A program made the position numbers and the translations under genes. A stretch of 64,000 nt of DNA, taken from Amylostereum areolatum (Eukaryota > Basidiomycota > Agaricomycetes > Russulales > Stereaceae). Below the pieces are notes generated by a model that saw only the letters and a program-made list of their open reading frames with translations, did not search any database and was not told where the DNA came from. This document shows positions 10,239 to 22,624 of the stretch, one piece after another; position 1 is the first letter of the stretch; every line of letters begins with the position of its first letter. The DNA lies in assembly GCA_012932865.1 (NCBI GenBank), contig SAXG01000086.1:1-64000 (forward strand), read 5' to 3'.

Positions 10239-12173
10239 ATGCCTCTGCCACCAGTCACGGAAGGCCTTCAAGCTTCAGAGATCGACCATCTCCAAGACGT
10301 TCTCAACCAGGCTTTGGATGCCCTTCGAGATGAACTCACGAGGCATGGTTTGCCTCAGCTATCGTCCTCGGCGTCTATGAGACACCCAATGGATGAAGCC
10401 AATTTTCAGTGTCCGCCGCGTCTGTACGAGGCTAGACGGCTGCTAATAGGTACGAGCCACTTCCTTACTCATGCGCATTCGTTGAATATTGAATGCTCAC
10501 GCGTGGCGCACTGTGTTGGTAGCGTCTATCGTAAGTGGGTTTACCATGCTCACACTCACTCACAGACTCAATGGCCACCTGCTCCCAGGGACAACTCAAG
10601 AATCTCGTCCAATATCCTTTCGAGAAAATTGTCGAACAGTCCTTCACCGTCTACGACGCTGCTTGTCTGGATATTCTGGTAAAGACAGGTCTCGTGGATC
10701 GCCTTTCAGCCCCATCGATCATCAACATTGGCATGGACGTGCACGACATGCAGAGACAACTTGGCATGGACGCGTTGAAGCTCACCGCCGTTCTTCGGTA
10801 CCTCGCATCTCAGGGATGGTTATGCGAAGTGAAGGAGGGAACGTTCGCGCTGACGCGAGCGGCGTTGGAGCTCCAGGAGGGCCACAATGGGAGAAAATGG
10901 GCCATGTAAGCTCCTCCTCCCTTATTGTCACCGGCGTTGACCCTCCTCACCCAAAAGGACACCTGGGAAGCCGCAAATTTCTCAAGCACTAATGGCCCAT
11001 ATGACCCACCCAGAGTGGAGTCATTCTCGTAAAGCCGATGAAACGGCGTTCCAAATTGCCTACGACACGTCGCTAACGCTATTTGCTTGGATGAATGAAC
11101 ATCCCGAGGAGAGAGTTACCTGGTCGCAGTCAATTCAGGTGAGACTTCTCACGTCAAAAATGTTTTCGTATACATACCTACTACTTTACTCCACCGACAG
11201 GCTATTGGCGATGCATATCGATCTTCGACAATTGAAGACTTTCCGTGGCAGCGGTTCGACTCGTGGAAACTTGTCGACTGTGCTGGAGGGCAAGGAAACC
11301 TTTCGATATATCTGTCAGAAGTGTAGGCTTATTCACCCTCAGAACTCGTCTAGGATGCGCTGATTTACAAGACTTTTAGTCTTTCTCATAGTACCTTTAT
11401 CGTCCAAGACCTCCCCGAGGTCACTTTAGATGCACAAGCAAATATCGAGCGAAACGCGTATACCGCGTTCAAGGCGGGGAGGATCTTAGCCGAGTCAGTC
11501 GACCTGTTCGATGTCCAACCACGTCGCGGAGACGAGCACGTTTATATCCTTCGCCATATACTGTACGTACCTCCTCACTGACTTCCTCGAATCATGCTAA
11601 ACGCACGGTGTATACAGGCACAACTGGTCCGACGACAGTTGCGTGCGTGGATAAAATGGGCGGTTCACTCTACCTGGAAAGGTCTGACGTGTTTTCTCTC
11701 CAGATCACAATTTTGAAGAATATTGCATCGGTTGCATCGCCGACGGTGAGCAGGCCCGCAATCATGACGCCACGCACCTCTGTCTGACATTTTCTAGTCG
11801 AAGGTTCTAATTCTTGAGGCCGTGTCGTCCCCGAACATCGTCTCAGAAAGAGCGCCTGGCGACGTACACCCCGTCACACTGGATAACCTGAAAGGCCAGA
11901 ATACATACCAAAGGCTGACGCCACCGGCTCACATCCCCTCCAACTTCGGAATGTCTTCCAAAATGCCGCTTGCTCTTGGCGTGCATATGATGGGTGTGCT
12001 AAATGCGCACGAGCGGACATACGTATGTCCTACGGGTCTACGCTGGTGTATCAAACTGAAAATCTACACAGCTTGAATGGACGAAGGTCGTTACGGAGGC
12101 CGGCCTCCGGATTGTCAAAGTCTATCACCACCGAGGGATGATATCGACCATCGAATGCGAAACTGCTGTATAG
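10239..12173 (+). CDS. S-adenosylmethionine-dependent O-methyltransferase
   Basis: Class I O-methyltransferase of the winged-helix plus Rossmann type (caffeate/flavonoid-OMT fold), expected to methylate a phenolic hydroxyl. Spliced length is 476 aa from nine exons, all in frame (10239-10449, 10566-10905, 10958-11138, 11201-11322, 11380-11562, 11618-11642, 11704-11745, 11798-12022, 12072-12173). The N-terminal part contains a dimerisation/winged-helix region (TVYDAACLDILVKTGLVDRL, then LTAVLRYLASQGWL). VDCAGGQGN around residues 269-276 is SAM motif I, with the acidic residue one step earlier. DLPEV follows at the usual distance, and HNWSDD supplies the catalytic-His/Asp motif of this family. 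The C-terminus GLRIVKVYHHRGMISTIE is typical. It lies downstream of the halogenase in the same direction and ends 271 bp from the 3' end of the convergent decarboxylase. Substrate is not readable from sequence. Confidence 0.9.
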
Positions 12174-12444
12174 ATAACGAGGGATATACCTTGCAGAATG
12201 TACTGTGTCATAGGCTGCGGGTGACTTGTGGTAGGAAGTACACAGCATGTCCACTGGTGTCGAGTACGAATACGAAAATCTGGGAACGATACGGCAGATC
12301 GCACAATATCCGGTCTTTCTTTATCTTCAGATCCAGTTCCGGACGAAGACCTAAGGTAGCTTGGTTTCATGCCTCCCACCGCTGATACGCTGACGTACTC
12401 AGTATGATTCCTCTATGAAAGTACAAGTTACAATATAGCCGTCT

Positions 12445-15400
12445 TCATGGTATACGTGACGCGAGTGCATCGTCCCATGGCTTGCGCCAGCTAAGCTGAT
12501 CGTCCGTGCTCACCCGTGGGACCATGTCCCCACGAAATATGGGGTGATCTTGCACCTGCAGCTCCCCCTCCGACCGAACAGGTGATACATGGGAGAACGG
12601 CGGGTTGTCGGCGTTGATCATGTACGCGTCCACGAAAACGCACTTCCCCAACGTGATCGTTCCGTGAGCTATGCGACCCGCCGGGGCGTCATCGAAGGCA
12701 CCACTGGACCCGGTGTAAGAGGAATTGTCCTCGTATATGTCGATCTCGATCTCGGCATTTGAGCGGAAGAGTTGCGAGGCATTTTCTGTGGTAAATGGCT
12801 GCATGAGATGCTCTGAATGTCCACTCGCGATGGCCACCAGGCCCTGTTTGAGCCCTTCGGAGACAACCTCCTGGTCTCCCTCTTCCAAATGAAGACCGAC
12901 ACTGGTGGCTGTTATCTGCGCGTTTGGGGCCCGGAGAACGATGTGGTCCAGGTGTATATCTTCCCACCTTCCGTACAAGTAGAAGGGCATTCGCGAGGGA
13001 TAAGACGTGTTGAGGAAGCGAGAGGATAAGTCTCGAATTTTGATTGTTGTCACTCGGACGAGGTTTCCCTCGCAGACAACCTTGAGCCTTGAATATGGTT
13101 GTCAGTTCCATGCCATAAACCATTCATTATAGATGCGTACCCTTCCTCTCCGAGTTTCGATATAGACACCCTCATTGATGTGCAACTGTAAAATGAGGAG
13201 AGGTGGATGCGTTCCATAGAAGTCGCGATGAATACTGAGCAGGGGTCGTTCATGCGCGCTTCACGGTAGACGCTTGATACGTCGCCAGATAATTCACCGC
13301 TCAGGATAATTTGTGCGCGTTGACTTGCTGCACCAAAGCAGGGCAAATGAACTAAGTGTACTAGACCGTCACTGTTCCCTTGCAGAACGAATGCGTGAAG
13401 GACGGGGGTGGTTGTGTTGCGGCCGACTGATACCTGTTGTATGTGTGGGCAGGGGGCTCGAGGGGTATGTGGAAGACATAAACGTACCGCTGCCTCTTCT
13501 TCGGCGACCTTCATGAATGCTTCGGCCAGTGTATTGTCGAAGGCCGCCTTGCACGCGAAGGGAGACATAGGTACGTTGACCAAAACGCGCAGGTCTGCGT
13601 CTCCCGCGAGGCCCAGACGCCGCTTAAATTTCGTTAAGCAGTCGCGATACTCCTTCTGACACAATACGGAAGACATGAGTATAAGTTTGCAATTGTTAAG
13701 GTCGTCCGTCAACTTGCTGAACGAAAGTCTGTCGTATATGCGCTCGTTCAGGAGATTTGCTTCGGAAATGTCCTGGTTTATCTTGCCATCGATGCGGAAG
13801 TTACACGCGAAGGCGTTTACAGCAAGGTCGGGACCTAGCGCCTGCACGAGCATCCGTGCTCGTGGATCCTTTGAAAGCTCCTCACTCGTTCGCGTGAGGA
13901 CGAGATCCCGGACGAGGCGTCTTTCCGCGTCGATATCTGTATCCGAGGAACCTTGGCGCCTTTCGCTAGGAAGCATGACAAAAGGGACCACGAGGAGTTC
14001 CGAATGATCGATGGACATAGTCGCCCAATGCGCGTACATCTAAAATGGACGTTAATATGAGCAACAGTGAATTCTGAAGGGCATACTCGGATTGCGTTGA
14101 ATACAACTTGTCCTAGTATGAGGCCGTATCCTCCCTTGTGCAACCCTATGACTTCGTGGCTCATCCACGCTGCTACGGGTGGAGCGCCTGACTTGCTGCG
14201 TGATCAGACTGATCAGAAAGACTGCACAGAAAGACTGCATGCGGAGGACCGACCTTCCCTCGACGCCGTAAACACCGATTCTAGACGCGTCTTCCTTGGG
14301 TGAACCGAGCACTGGACTAGTCCATGTCAAGAGATGTCGCAGCCGGCCATCTCTGTAACAGAGACCGCCCGCGGGAAAAGCGATATAGCCGCTCTTGTGA
14401 GGGTCGACAGTGATGGAATCGGCGAAGCGTAGATGGCGAAGCTCGCGTTCAGTATAAGGGTTCACGAACATAAGAGGGTCATCCAAAGCATCCTTGTTGC
14501 GCGTATGCTCCGGCTCGGGGACGAGCATCGACGTGAAATAGCCACCCCAGGCAGCATCCGCGTGTATCAGAAATGATAAGCCCATATCTCGGCATCTTTC
14601 TCGCATGGCGATGACCTGTGAGATAGAGTCGACGGCACCATGTTCGGTAGTTCCGATCGTCAAGATGACTCCGTACACCGGTTGACGACGGCTCAGGCAA
14701 CCATCCAGAATTCCTTCTAGCGCATTACAGTCGAGTCTGGCCTGGTCATCGACGGGAACACCTATGACATTTTGCGATCCGACGCCAGTTAAAGCTAGCA
14801 TTTCGTTGAATAATTCCGAACTGTAGGGAATAGGAGGGACGCGTCACTTACCAGCCCCTTTCGGCCACGAGTAGTGCGAAGCTTTGCTGACCATGAACTG
14901 GGCCGGACTCTGGATAGCAAAATACCGCTCCAGCTCATCCTTACCGGTAGTCTGTATGAGGTATTTTTTGAGAATTTCCTGAAGACCTTGCATTGACCAG
15001 CCGAACTGCGCGCATATCCGAGACGGAAGGTCAAGGATCTCGTGCGACGTGAGATTGAGGAGATCCCATGCTGTGCACTGCGACAAAGGTTTTGTTCCTC
15101 CGTGGCAGAGACAAATTTCGAGCCGTGTGGCCAAGATGGCGACGGGAGGCTCGTGATCCACTGCCATCTTCAACGAAAGAGGATAATATTTGAGGTTTCG
15201 AGCTACAATAGTTTTGATCAGCTTTCTTGCTCGTGTTTCGCCACGACTGGAAACGTACCAGCCCTGTAAGAATGAACGAACGCATCATGAGTTACTGACT
15301 TCTCCCGCGAAGCACATTCAAGTTGAGATATTCCCACTCACCACATAGCCTCCGTGTTTGCCACGGAACCATCGCATGTAATGTGTCCCCACGCGGTGGG

Positions 15401-16024
15401 CGCTGTTCTAGAGGATTCCTTCGACCGCGTCACGGAAAACCCTAACATCTTACACAGCTGCTGACCGACGTCGAATTCGATTACAGTCGTCAGGGGACCA
15501 CCTTGGGGAGCGAGGTTGTTTTGGTTATAAAGCGATGCCATCAAATTGCCAAGGATCGCGGGTAAGGAGACCTCGTTAGCCATGTATGCCATGTACCGCG
15601 GGGAGTAGAACGGCACACTGTGCTGGGGAAGAAAATCAGACAGAAAATCCACCGTCGCTTTCAACTTGGAAGCGTTCTCGATAAACGAAGGGGATGACAT
15701 CGTGGCCGCAGAAATGAATTCCTGAATGATGATGAGCTTTCAGTGTTGGAAGAAGAATAATAGGCCTTTCACCTCATCTTCGGGAGCATACTTGCGCCTG
15801 AAGTCGACGAGATCCTTGAGAATGGTGCTGACATAGTTGTTGAGCGCGTCCCCATTTTCAGCCTTAGGGCCAAGGAACCAGGAGCTAATGGCAGGGTGAA
15901 TGCCTCGGAGAGATGAGTCGACACCGACTGTATCATCGAGTGTGCATGCGGATGAATCATCAGTAGATGTCCTCGAAACGGTCGTCAACGGTAGGGATTC
16001 TTGCGAATGACAAGTGGAAGGCAT
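12445..16024 (-). CDS. PLP-dependent decarboxylase, tyrosine/aromatic-amino-acid type, long fungal form
   Basis: Group II pyridoxal-phosphate decarboxylase, expected to convert an aromatic L-amino acid (tyrosine-like) to its amine. Spliced product is 1041 aa from nine exons; every junction I traced keeps frame. N-terminal MPSTCHSQESLPLTTV precedes PFYSPRYMAYMANEVSLPA and NQNNLAPQGGPLTTVIEFDV, a substrate/PLP-pocket region. HITCDGSVANTEAMW then WAARNLKYYPLS follow, and HADAAWGGYFTSM carries the Asp that contacts the pyridine nitrogen. DPHKSGYIAFPAG carries the Schiff-base Lys at about residue 463. The layout matches bacterial tyrosine decarboxylases (DPHKxGY) but adds roughly 400 C-terminal residues of unrecognised sequence. 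An exon of only 5 nt lies at 15259-15263. It converges on the O-methyltransferase. Substrate preference is inferred from family resemblance only. Confidence 0.88.
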
Positions 16025-17849
16025 GGGATGATGAGCTACAACCGCTGTGTCCTCCTACTAGCACATATATCCATTGCTTCGGGCGTATTTGTTCCTATTC
16101 TTTGGATCCTCGACACCGTTCGAAGTTTTCTAAGTTCCCGTGTCGCCCGCGGGATGACGAGAAACCGTCAGGACCCGAGTCACTGGCGGTCAGCACAGTG
16201 ACGGAAGTTCAGGATGGGATCGCAGTGCATGTTGGTAAACTGGTACGTACTTGCCGCACGCTGCTCAGCGCTAGTCAACATCTCGAGAGCCCGTGTTTTT
16301 CGGACAGTATCCTTCATGTCAAGTGTGGCTCCGCCGCCCCTGTAGCGCGGCGTCGACGGGGTGTCGATAACGGACGGCTAGTTGAATACCTGACCGGCTC
16401 GCGTGATACGGAAGTCGGATGGACTCAAGTCTGCATGCGAACAGAAGGTTCATTATTCTGTTCCGATACGATGATGACATAGACGCACTCACGAGTCGGG
16501 CAAGGGCCCGGGGTGCACTTGGAGTGCACACAGGTGCACACCCGCGGAATCCGAGCGCGGTCACGGTATTGGATATTGATATTGAGGCCTTGAGCTTGAG
16601 GCACCATAAGTTACGGGACCAACGGGACCGAAGTAAGTTTCCAATGAGGTTAAGTACTTTCCCACGACCGCATAAAACCGCGCGCACCAAAGTCTGGAAA
16701 CGTGAGCGCTGGCGCTGAGCGCGAGCGCTCATCGACTTCTTCCGCACAGCGTCTACGAGTACTAAAGGTTACCCACAATCCGCCCACAACAAGAGTGGTG
16801 TCACTCTCTCCGTTACAGCACTGCCCGTGGACAGGGGAGACGCTCCGAGATGATGGTGCGCGTGGCACAAACCATGACATCCCTATTTCCCCGACCTCAT
16901 TCTTCCCGTGGACATCTTCGGACGAGGATATAGAACCCGGGAAGCGCACGTGCCACGAACTTGCCACGAACCACCCAACCGTCTCTCCCCCTTTAAGTCC
17001 CGGGCCGTCGTCTTCTCGCCTTTCGTTGCGCTCAGTTTAACATACCTTCGATCAAAGACTGTCGCTCTACTCTTATAGCGTCTGTGATAGGACGTGTATC
17101 GCTCAAAAAATCGCGTTATTTTCCTCGATGGTCATTGCCGTCGAACGGCGGAGAATCGGTAACTCGACGTTGTTTTGCCCTGACCAATTCCGTTATGTAA
17201 GCTGGGCGACATCCCTCGATCCTACAGAGTCCAGACGTACCCCGACGGGCGTGGTATTACTTCTTGTTTAAGGCGTGTACTAACTACAATCTATAGTAGA
17301 ACGACGCAGTTGTGGTTTCGGCAGGGGTCACCGTGGATTTGAAGCATCCCGGGAAATCTATCATCGACTCGGATGGCTCGTCTCGTTCCAGAACTATGAT
17401 CTCTGGATTATGGTCCCTAGCCCCCTTCACTCGCTACAGTTCCCGTTCTCAAATGGAATGTGAAATTTGCGTCAATCGTAATGATGATAGTGGATGACTT
17501 TCCGTACCACCTAACCACACCTCTAGAGCTCGAAGAGCGACTGGCACTAGTTTCGTCCCTCACGTAATCTGGGGGGACCGGCGGTGCTCGAAGAAGCGGC
17601 GGGAAGGAGTCTGGGTCCTCTTTAATACCCGCGGCGCGGTGCAAAAACTCCCGGTGTGGGAAACTGCCTTTCGGCCCTTCGGGGAAATTTTGAACGCGAT
17701 TCTGGTCTGAAAAGCGTTCCAGACGGCTACGGAAAGTCATCCAGTGAAGTACTTTTTTCTCTACCGCACCGTGATCAGATTGCATCTCAAGAGGATGTAA
17801 GCTACAGATTCCAAGTACATGTACATCATACTCTGGGCAAGATTAATGG
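16025..17849. other. Gene-free 1.8 kb between decarboxylase and P450 A
   Basis: Holds the decarboxylase promoter at its left side. It includes GAGCGCT-type repeats at 16703-16730 and a GTGCAC-rich patch (gtgcacttggagtgcacacaggtgcacac) at about 16512-16540. Open frames at 17312-17853 show no family motif on either strand. I see no gene. Confidence 0.5.
16703..16730. repeat. GAGCGCT/GGCGCT repeat tract
   Basis: TGAGCGCTGGCGCTGAGCGCGAGCGCTC: four overlapping GCGC-centred units, related to the AGCGCTG tracts at 4580 and 6855. Confidence 0.5.
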
Positions 17850-20010
17850 TTAGACTTCACTGCAGACTTGTGATATCTTCAACGACTCAAGCAGCTTGAC
17901 GGCTTCGGCGTCCCTCGGCTGGATGGAACAGTCAAATTGCGACGGGTGGCTGATATGGCAGATCAGATATGTTCGACATACAACGTGGGGCCCGAGGCCC
18001 TCAACGCACCTGACGAGCCCGCTGGAATATAAAACATCGATGGGTATGTTTTCCCCGTACTTATCCTTGGCACGCGATATGGTGAATGTAGCAAGAACGG
18101 ACGCGATCACGGTCCACAGCGTCGTATTTGCGAGGTGGACACCCGAGCACATCCTGCCATACCGCACAGGTGAGACGGCAGTTGAAAGAATAAGACATGT
18201 ACGAACCTTCGCCCGTACCCAAATGCCAAATCTACCTCGTCGTCATTGATCGTCCCGTCTTCATTAAGAAACCTTTCCGGGTAGAATCGCTCTGGATCAG
18301 GGTACGTATCGGGATCATGAAGAATTGCCCTGCGAGGGAAGATGTTCAAAACAGCGCAAATGAAGCAGTGTTTCACCTTACCAGGTGTTGTACATCATCA
18401 TCGATCCTACCGGCGCGTTAAACGTATGAAAGCTAGAAATGAACGACAGAGTACCTGCAGGAATGAACCACCCGTCATACGCGTCATTCTTGATCGATGC
18501 GCGGGGTAACCCGAGGGGCGCGACGGGGTTCCAACGGAGGACCTCTCTGCAAACGGCAGTAACGTACGGGAGAGAGTTACGCTCATTGTACTCTGGCAGG
18601 CGACCACGGCCAACCACAGAGTCGATCTCCGCTTGTGCTCTACGCTGAACGGACGGATGCATCGTGAGGGCCAAAATGCTGGTGACGAGCGCCGATACCG
18701 TCTAAAAGAAGTCTCATGAGGGCTCAGACCAAATATATAAGTATGCTGCCGTCCGTACTGTATCTGCTCCGGCTTGGTATAAGAAAGAAGATGTCAGATA
18801 GCACGTACAAAAAAGCGTCAAGCACTCGTACCTGCAAAGGCAATGCCTGCTACATCTTCCACGATCTCGGTCTTGTACTCTTCGCTTCCTTTCAAGTCGT
18901 GGGCCAACAACATTTCCGACGACATCGATGATCTTGCTGTGCCGTTATCCTGAGCAAAATTAAGTTTACACCCAAACGCCAACACGCCAAAACGGAACGC
19001 TCACCATACCACGCTTCACGAACTCCAGTGGCAGGTTTCGCATCTGCGCGGTGAGGTTACGGCACTCTTTAGCGAAGGCTAGGAACTGAGTTCCGGGAAG
19101 CCACTCCGGAAGATATTTGACTAGTCGACGACAACAAATGAGTTTGAGCCATGTCAACTTTGGGACGATTTGGACGTACGTTTCGGGAAGGCATTCACAG
19201 CCTGAGCAGCCGGGAAAGTCGACGTCGCGAGCATGTGCACGGACTTCTCGGCGATGGCGAGGAACTTATCCTCTAGAGGCAAAACATCGTATCCATAGGC
19301 GACAGACATGGCTACAGCTCCAGCGGCACTTCGCCATCGTCAGTGCTCAGGTCATACAAACATGAAGTTCACAAACTGACTGTCTGAGGGCATCCCTGAA
19401 GCGCTCCGGGGCATCGTACATCATCGTAATAGTCTCCTTGACTTTTGCGTGCACGGAAGACTCGAAGACCGTAACAGCCTTTGTATGAAGAAATCGGTGC
19501 AAAAACCTGCGACGGATGCGCCACCCGTCACCGTATGGTAAAAACCCCGTGTTCCAATCCCAGCCCAACCTGCACGAATTCCGTTGGGGTAAGAGCCATT
19601 TCTCCTTTGAAAAAAAGAGCACGTACAGGTTGACAATCTCCAATTGAGGCCTGTCCGAGTAGTTTTGGCGCCTGAAAATGTCTTCACAAGCCTTTCGAGT
19701 GTTGACAACAATGGTGAGGTGGCCAAACGCGCGGACGCTGATCAGGTCGCCTATGAATCACCAGTCAGTATCCCGACGGCATTTTCTAAGAAGAGAAGAT
19801 GGACCAACTCTGATATTTTTTCCCCCAAGCAGCATAATCCTTCCACTCGGAATGAGCAGGTATAGATAGCATGTTACCCAGGAAAGGAAGCGTTTTGTGT
19901 CCAGGAGGAGTCAAGGCCACAATACGTCTGTGTCTGCGGTACGCCTTGCCCACGACGATAGCGAAAATGGAGAAAAGAAGTGCCGGGAGATACTCCAGGA
20001 AGGGTCCCAT
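17850..20010 (-). CDS. Cytochrome P450 monooxygenase A
   Basis: ER-anchored haem-thiolate monooxygenase. The ATG at 20010 starts MGPFLEYLPALLFSIFAIVV, a membrane anchor. It is followed by a basic patch (RRHRR) and the Pro-rich hinge PPGHKTLPFLGNM. LGWDWNTGFLPYGDGWR marks the C-helix region. The I-helix AGADTT is assembled across a 14-nt exon (18759-18772) that encodes AGADT. CREVLRWNPV contains the ExxR motif. GWFIPAGSMMMYNTWAILHD and PDPERFYPERF follow. The haem loop FGYGRRMCSGVHLA contains the axial Cys; an intron splits it after the second Arg. All junctions examined keep frame and the length is normal, about 500 aa. It resembles basidiomycete CYP families with PxxGWFIPAG, but I cannot assign a CYP number. 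Its place beside the decarboxylase and SDR suggests a role in the same pathway (inference). Confidence 0.92.
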
Positions 20011-21098
20011 TGTGAGCGATGTGAGGTGAGCTGTGTAAGGAGGCTCACGGACCCCGATTTTATGCCACGACCTTCATCAATAAGGACGAGCTTACCAGAC
20101 CATATACGCAGCCTTTCGGGAATGATGAAAACACAATCTTTTCCGGTATAGTGTGTAAGGACCTACCTTAGCGGATAGAAGAATCCAGGACTTCGTCACC
20201 ATCTGTTTTTTAGAGCAACAAAACTTCCTTGATCGACTTCGTCCGACTCAGACCGTCACCGTGTCAGGTGACGTTGTGGACGTAACTGGACCGGCTCAGA
20301 TTAGATTGGGTAAGTACCTCGGTGACTGGTGAACGTCTGAATGCCGGCTGACTGGTTTCATGACTCAGCAGTACGCAGTACTCAAGTACTAGTCCCGGGT
20401 CCGAGACTCCGAGCCATTCACCGGTCACCGTGCGGCGAGGAGTGCGTCCGTCCCAATCCCCCAGCATCTCCTCGTGCATTCCATCTTCATCGAGCTTCAT
20501 CAATGAACTCTTCATCTATGATCAGACTTCTGATTATTTCCAGTTCATTCCCGTCCTGGAGGCTGTTTATGGCGCTTTTGTGGCGTCTTTACATCTCTCC
20601 GAGCCATCTCCCTGGGCTTCGACACAGTGTACGATCTAACCATCTACCGTTACACCGTAGCGCTCCGTGGGCGCAGGCCATCTTGTACGGAATCAAGTTA
20701 CGTGCATCGCCTTCTTGTTTTCGATGCCATTCTGCACCCTCGGCAGGGACGCCACACGATGCTGTCTCCTGGAAATTTTCTTTCAGTATGTACAGCTCCC
20801 ACGGAACATTCGCCTACTAACAATACCCCGGACCTGACTGAAAACATACGACTGGCAGGTGCTATCTCACCCCCTCTGATTCGGTTTCTTCCTTTCTTCT
20901 GATAAATACGCAGAACCTTCAATTCGCTTCAAAACAACGACCAGTCTCCAGGCGGCTGTCCGAACCACACAGCCTGACCAGTTGAACCATTTGCTTCGGC
21001 CGAAGTGAAGGTAAATATATCTCAAAGCTACTTATTTTGAAGAAACAACCCTGACTTTTCCCGCCGCATGATCCAGACTCGCTCGTTGAACGTCTGAC
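20011..21098. other. Divergent intergenic region between P450 A and SDR
   Basis: Roughly 1.1 kb between two divergent 5' ends, so it should carry both promoters. Short palindromic stretches (agtacgcagtactcaagtact) occur near 20367-20390. Open frames here lack recognisable features. Confidence 0.5.
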
Positions 21099-22521
21099 AT
21101 GGGCAATATCAGTTCCATACTCTCGCAAGCATATCCTCCCAAACCGACATGGCACGTTGACAATATCCCAGACCTATCGAACATGGTAGCCGTCGTGACA
21201 GGCGCGTCTCTTTTCTCAGTCCGCTATTCTACTACTGAAATGTCTTCCGAAGGCGGCAACTCCGGATGCGGAAAAGAAACTGTGAAGGTGTGCTTCTAGC
21301 TTCTCCCTCGTTTGCATCAACGCTAACGGGGATTATTTGGGCGGCGACAGGCACTCCTGGAACACAATGCAACGGTCTATCTAGCTGCTAGGAGTGAAGA
21401 AAGGGCTCGAAATGCCATCCAGAAACTTAAATCTGAGACTGGACACGAGGCGATATATCTCCAGCTCGATCTTGCAGACTTGAAAAGTGTCCGTCGCTGC
21501 GCAGAGGAGTTCCTTTCGTAAGCGGTTGTATTTATCTGGAAACTAGAATGTCGATTGACGAATCTCCAGAAAGGAGAAAGAACTCCACATTCTTTTCAAC
21601 AATGCGTGAGTGCTGCCCTCCGCATGTCTGCACGCCATTGATCGACGCGCACTCAGAGGCGTCATGGCATGCCCAATCGAGCTGACCACCGAACAAGGTT
21701 ACGACATGCAGTTCGGCTGCAATGTTATCGGTACGCCTCTGCTGTTTTATTTCGCTGAATCTGACTCTTGTTCTTGTTCTTCTTAGGTCATTACCAATTC
21801 ACCCAGCTCCTGTTGCCATCCCTGCTGGCTGCTAGCGAATCAACCGGTAGGAAATCACGCGTTGTCACAACGTCCTCCTCCGCATGCTATATGACCAACA
21901 ACATCGACTTTGCGGTCCTTGTTGATGGAGAAGCGCGGCGCCGCTGCTCGCCCAACGGGCTCTACATCGCGAGCAAGTTTGTGAGTAGCATGCCTTCTTC
22001 GTGGCTCAGATGCCCGGTTAACGTTTCGTAAGGCGAACGTTGTCGTTTCGAGGGAGGTCGCACGTAGGTACGGGGATAGTATCGTCTCCACCAGTGTGAA
22101 TCCTGGTGAGTCTCCAGAGACTGCTCTGCACACACGCCGTAGGGTTTTGATCGCATCTTACCAGGAAACATCAGGACTTCGCTGTACCGCCATGTACCCA
22201 AGGCGTTATATCTCTTTCACGTGCGTAGCTAAATGTCGAGAAAATGGGGTTCTTCACTAACCATTACAAGTATCTATTCTTTAACCATCAACCTGAGCCT
22301 CTAGGTGCCGTCACTCAGCTTTATGCTGGGACAGCCCGCGAAACAGAAGATTCGAATGGCAAGGTCGGTCCTAAATGTTCATGTGGGCTATCTTCTGACG
22401 ATGGTGTGTACAGTTTTTTATACCCTGGGCGCGGGAAGGTGCACCAAACGCTGCCACGCAGGATCCAGATCTCGGAAAGAGGCTGTGGGAATGGCTGGAG
22501 GGTGAATGTGGTCAATACTAG
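21099..22521 (+). CDS. Short-chain dehydrogenase/reductase (retinol-dehydrogenase-like)
   Basis: NAD(P)-dependent oxidoreductase of the classical SDR fold, related to the RDH/WWOX-like fungal group; it would interconvert an alcohol and a carbonyl. MGNISSILSQAYPPKPTWHV opens the protein. VVTG followed by GNSGCGKETV forms the TGxxxGxG cofactor motif. ILFNNAGVM is the NNAG motif. VTTSSSACY includes the catalytic Ser region, and GLYIASKF supplies the YxxxK pair. The C-terminus FFIPWAREGAPNAATQDPDL and WEWLEGECGQY is typical of this group. About eight introns; the first joins in frame only if it starts at a GC donor (GC-AG intron from about 21204) giving TGGNSG. The gene is divergent from P450 A and lies in the proposed cluster. 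Substrate is unknown. Confidence 0.88.
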
Positions 22522-22624
22522 GGGAGTGTGAGTATGAGAAACCAAGCCTTGGTACCACACCGCGGACGCCAGGCTTCCGTACTTTTTCTGCACGTCGTCA
22601 GTATTTAAACTCAAACTCGAGCCA

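Noticed and set aside
17417..17785. 122-codon minus-strand open frame between the decarboxylase and P450 A
   Set aside because: No recognisable motif, no plausible splice partners, and the reading resembles neither neighbour.
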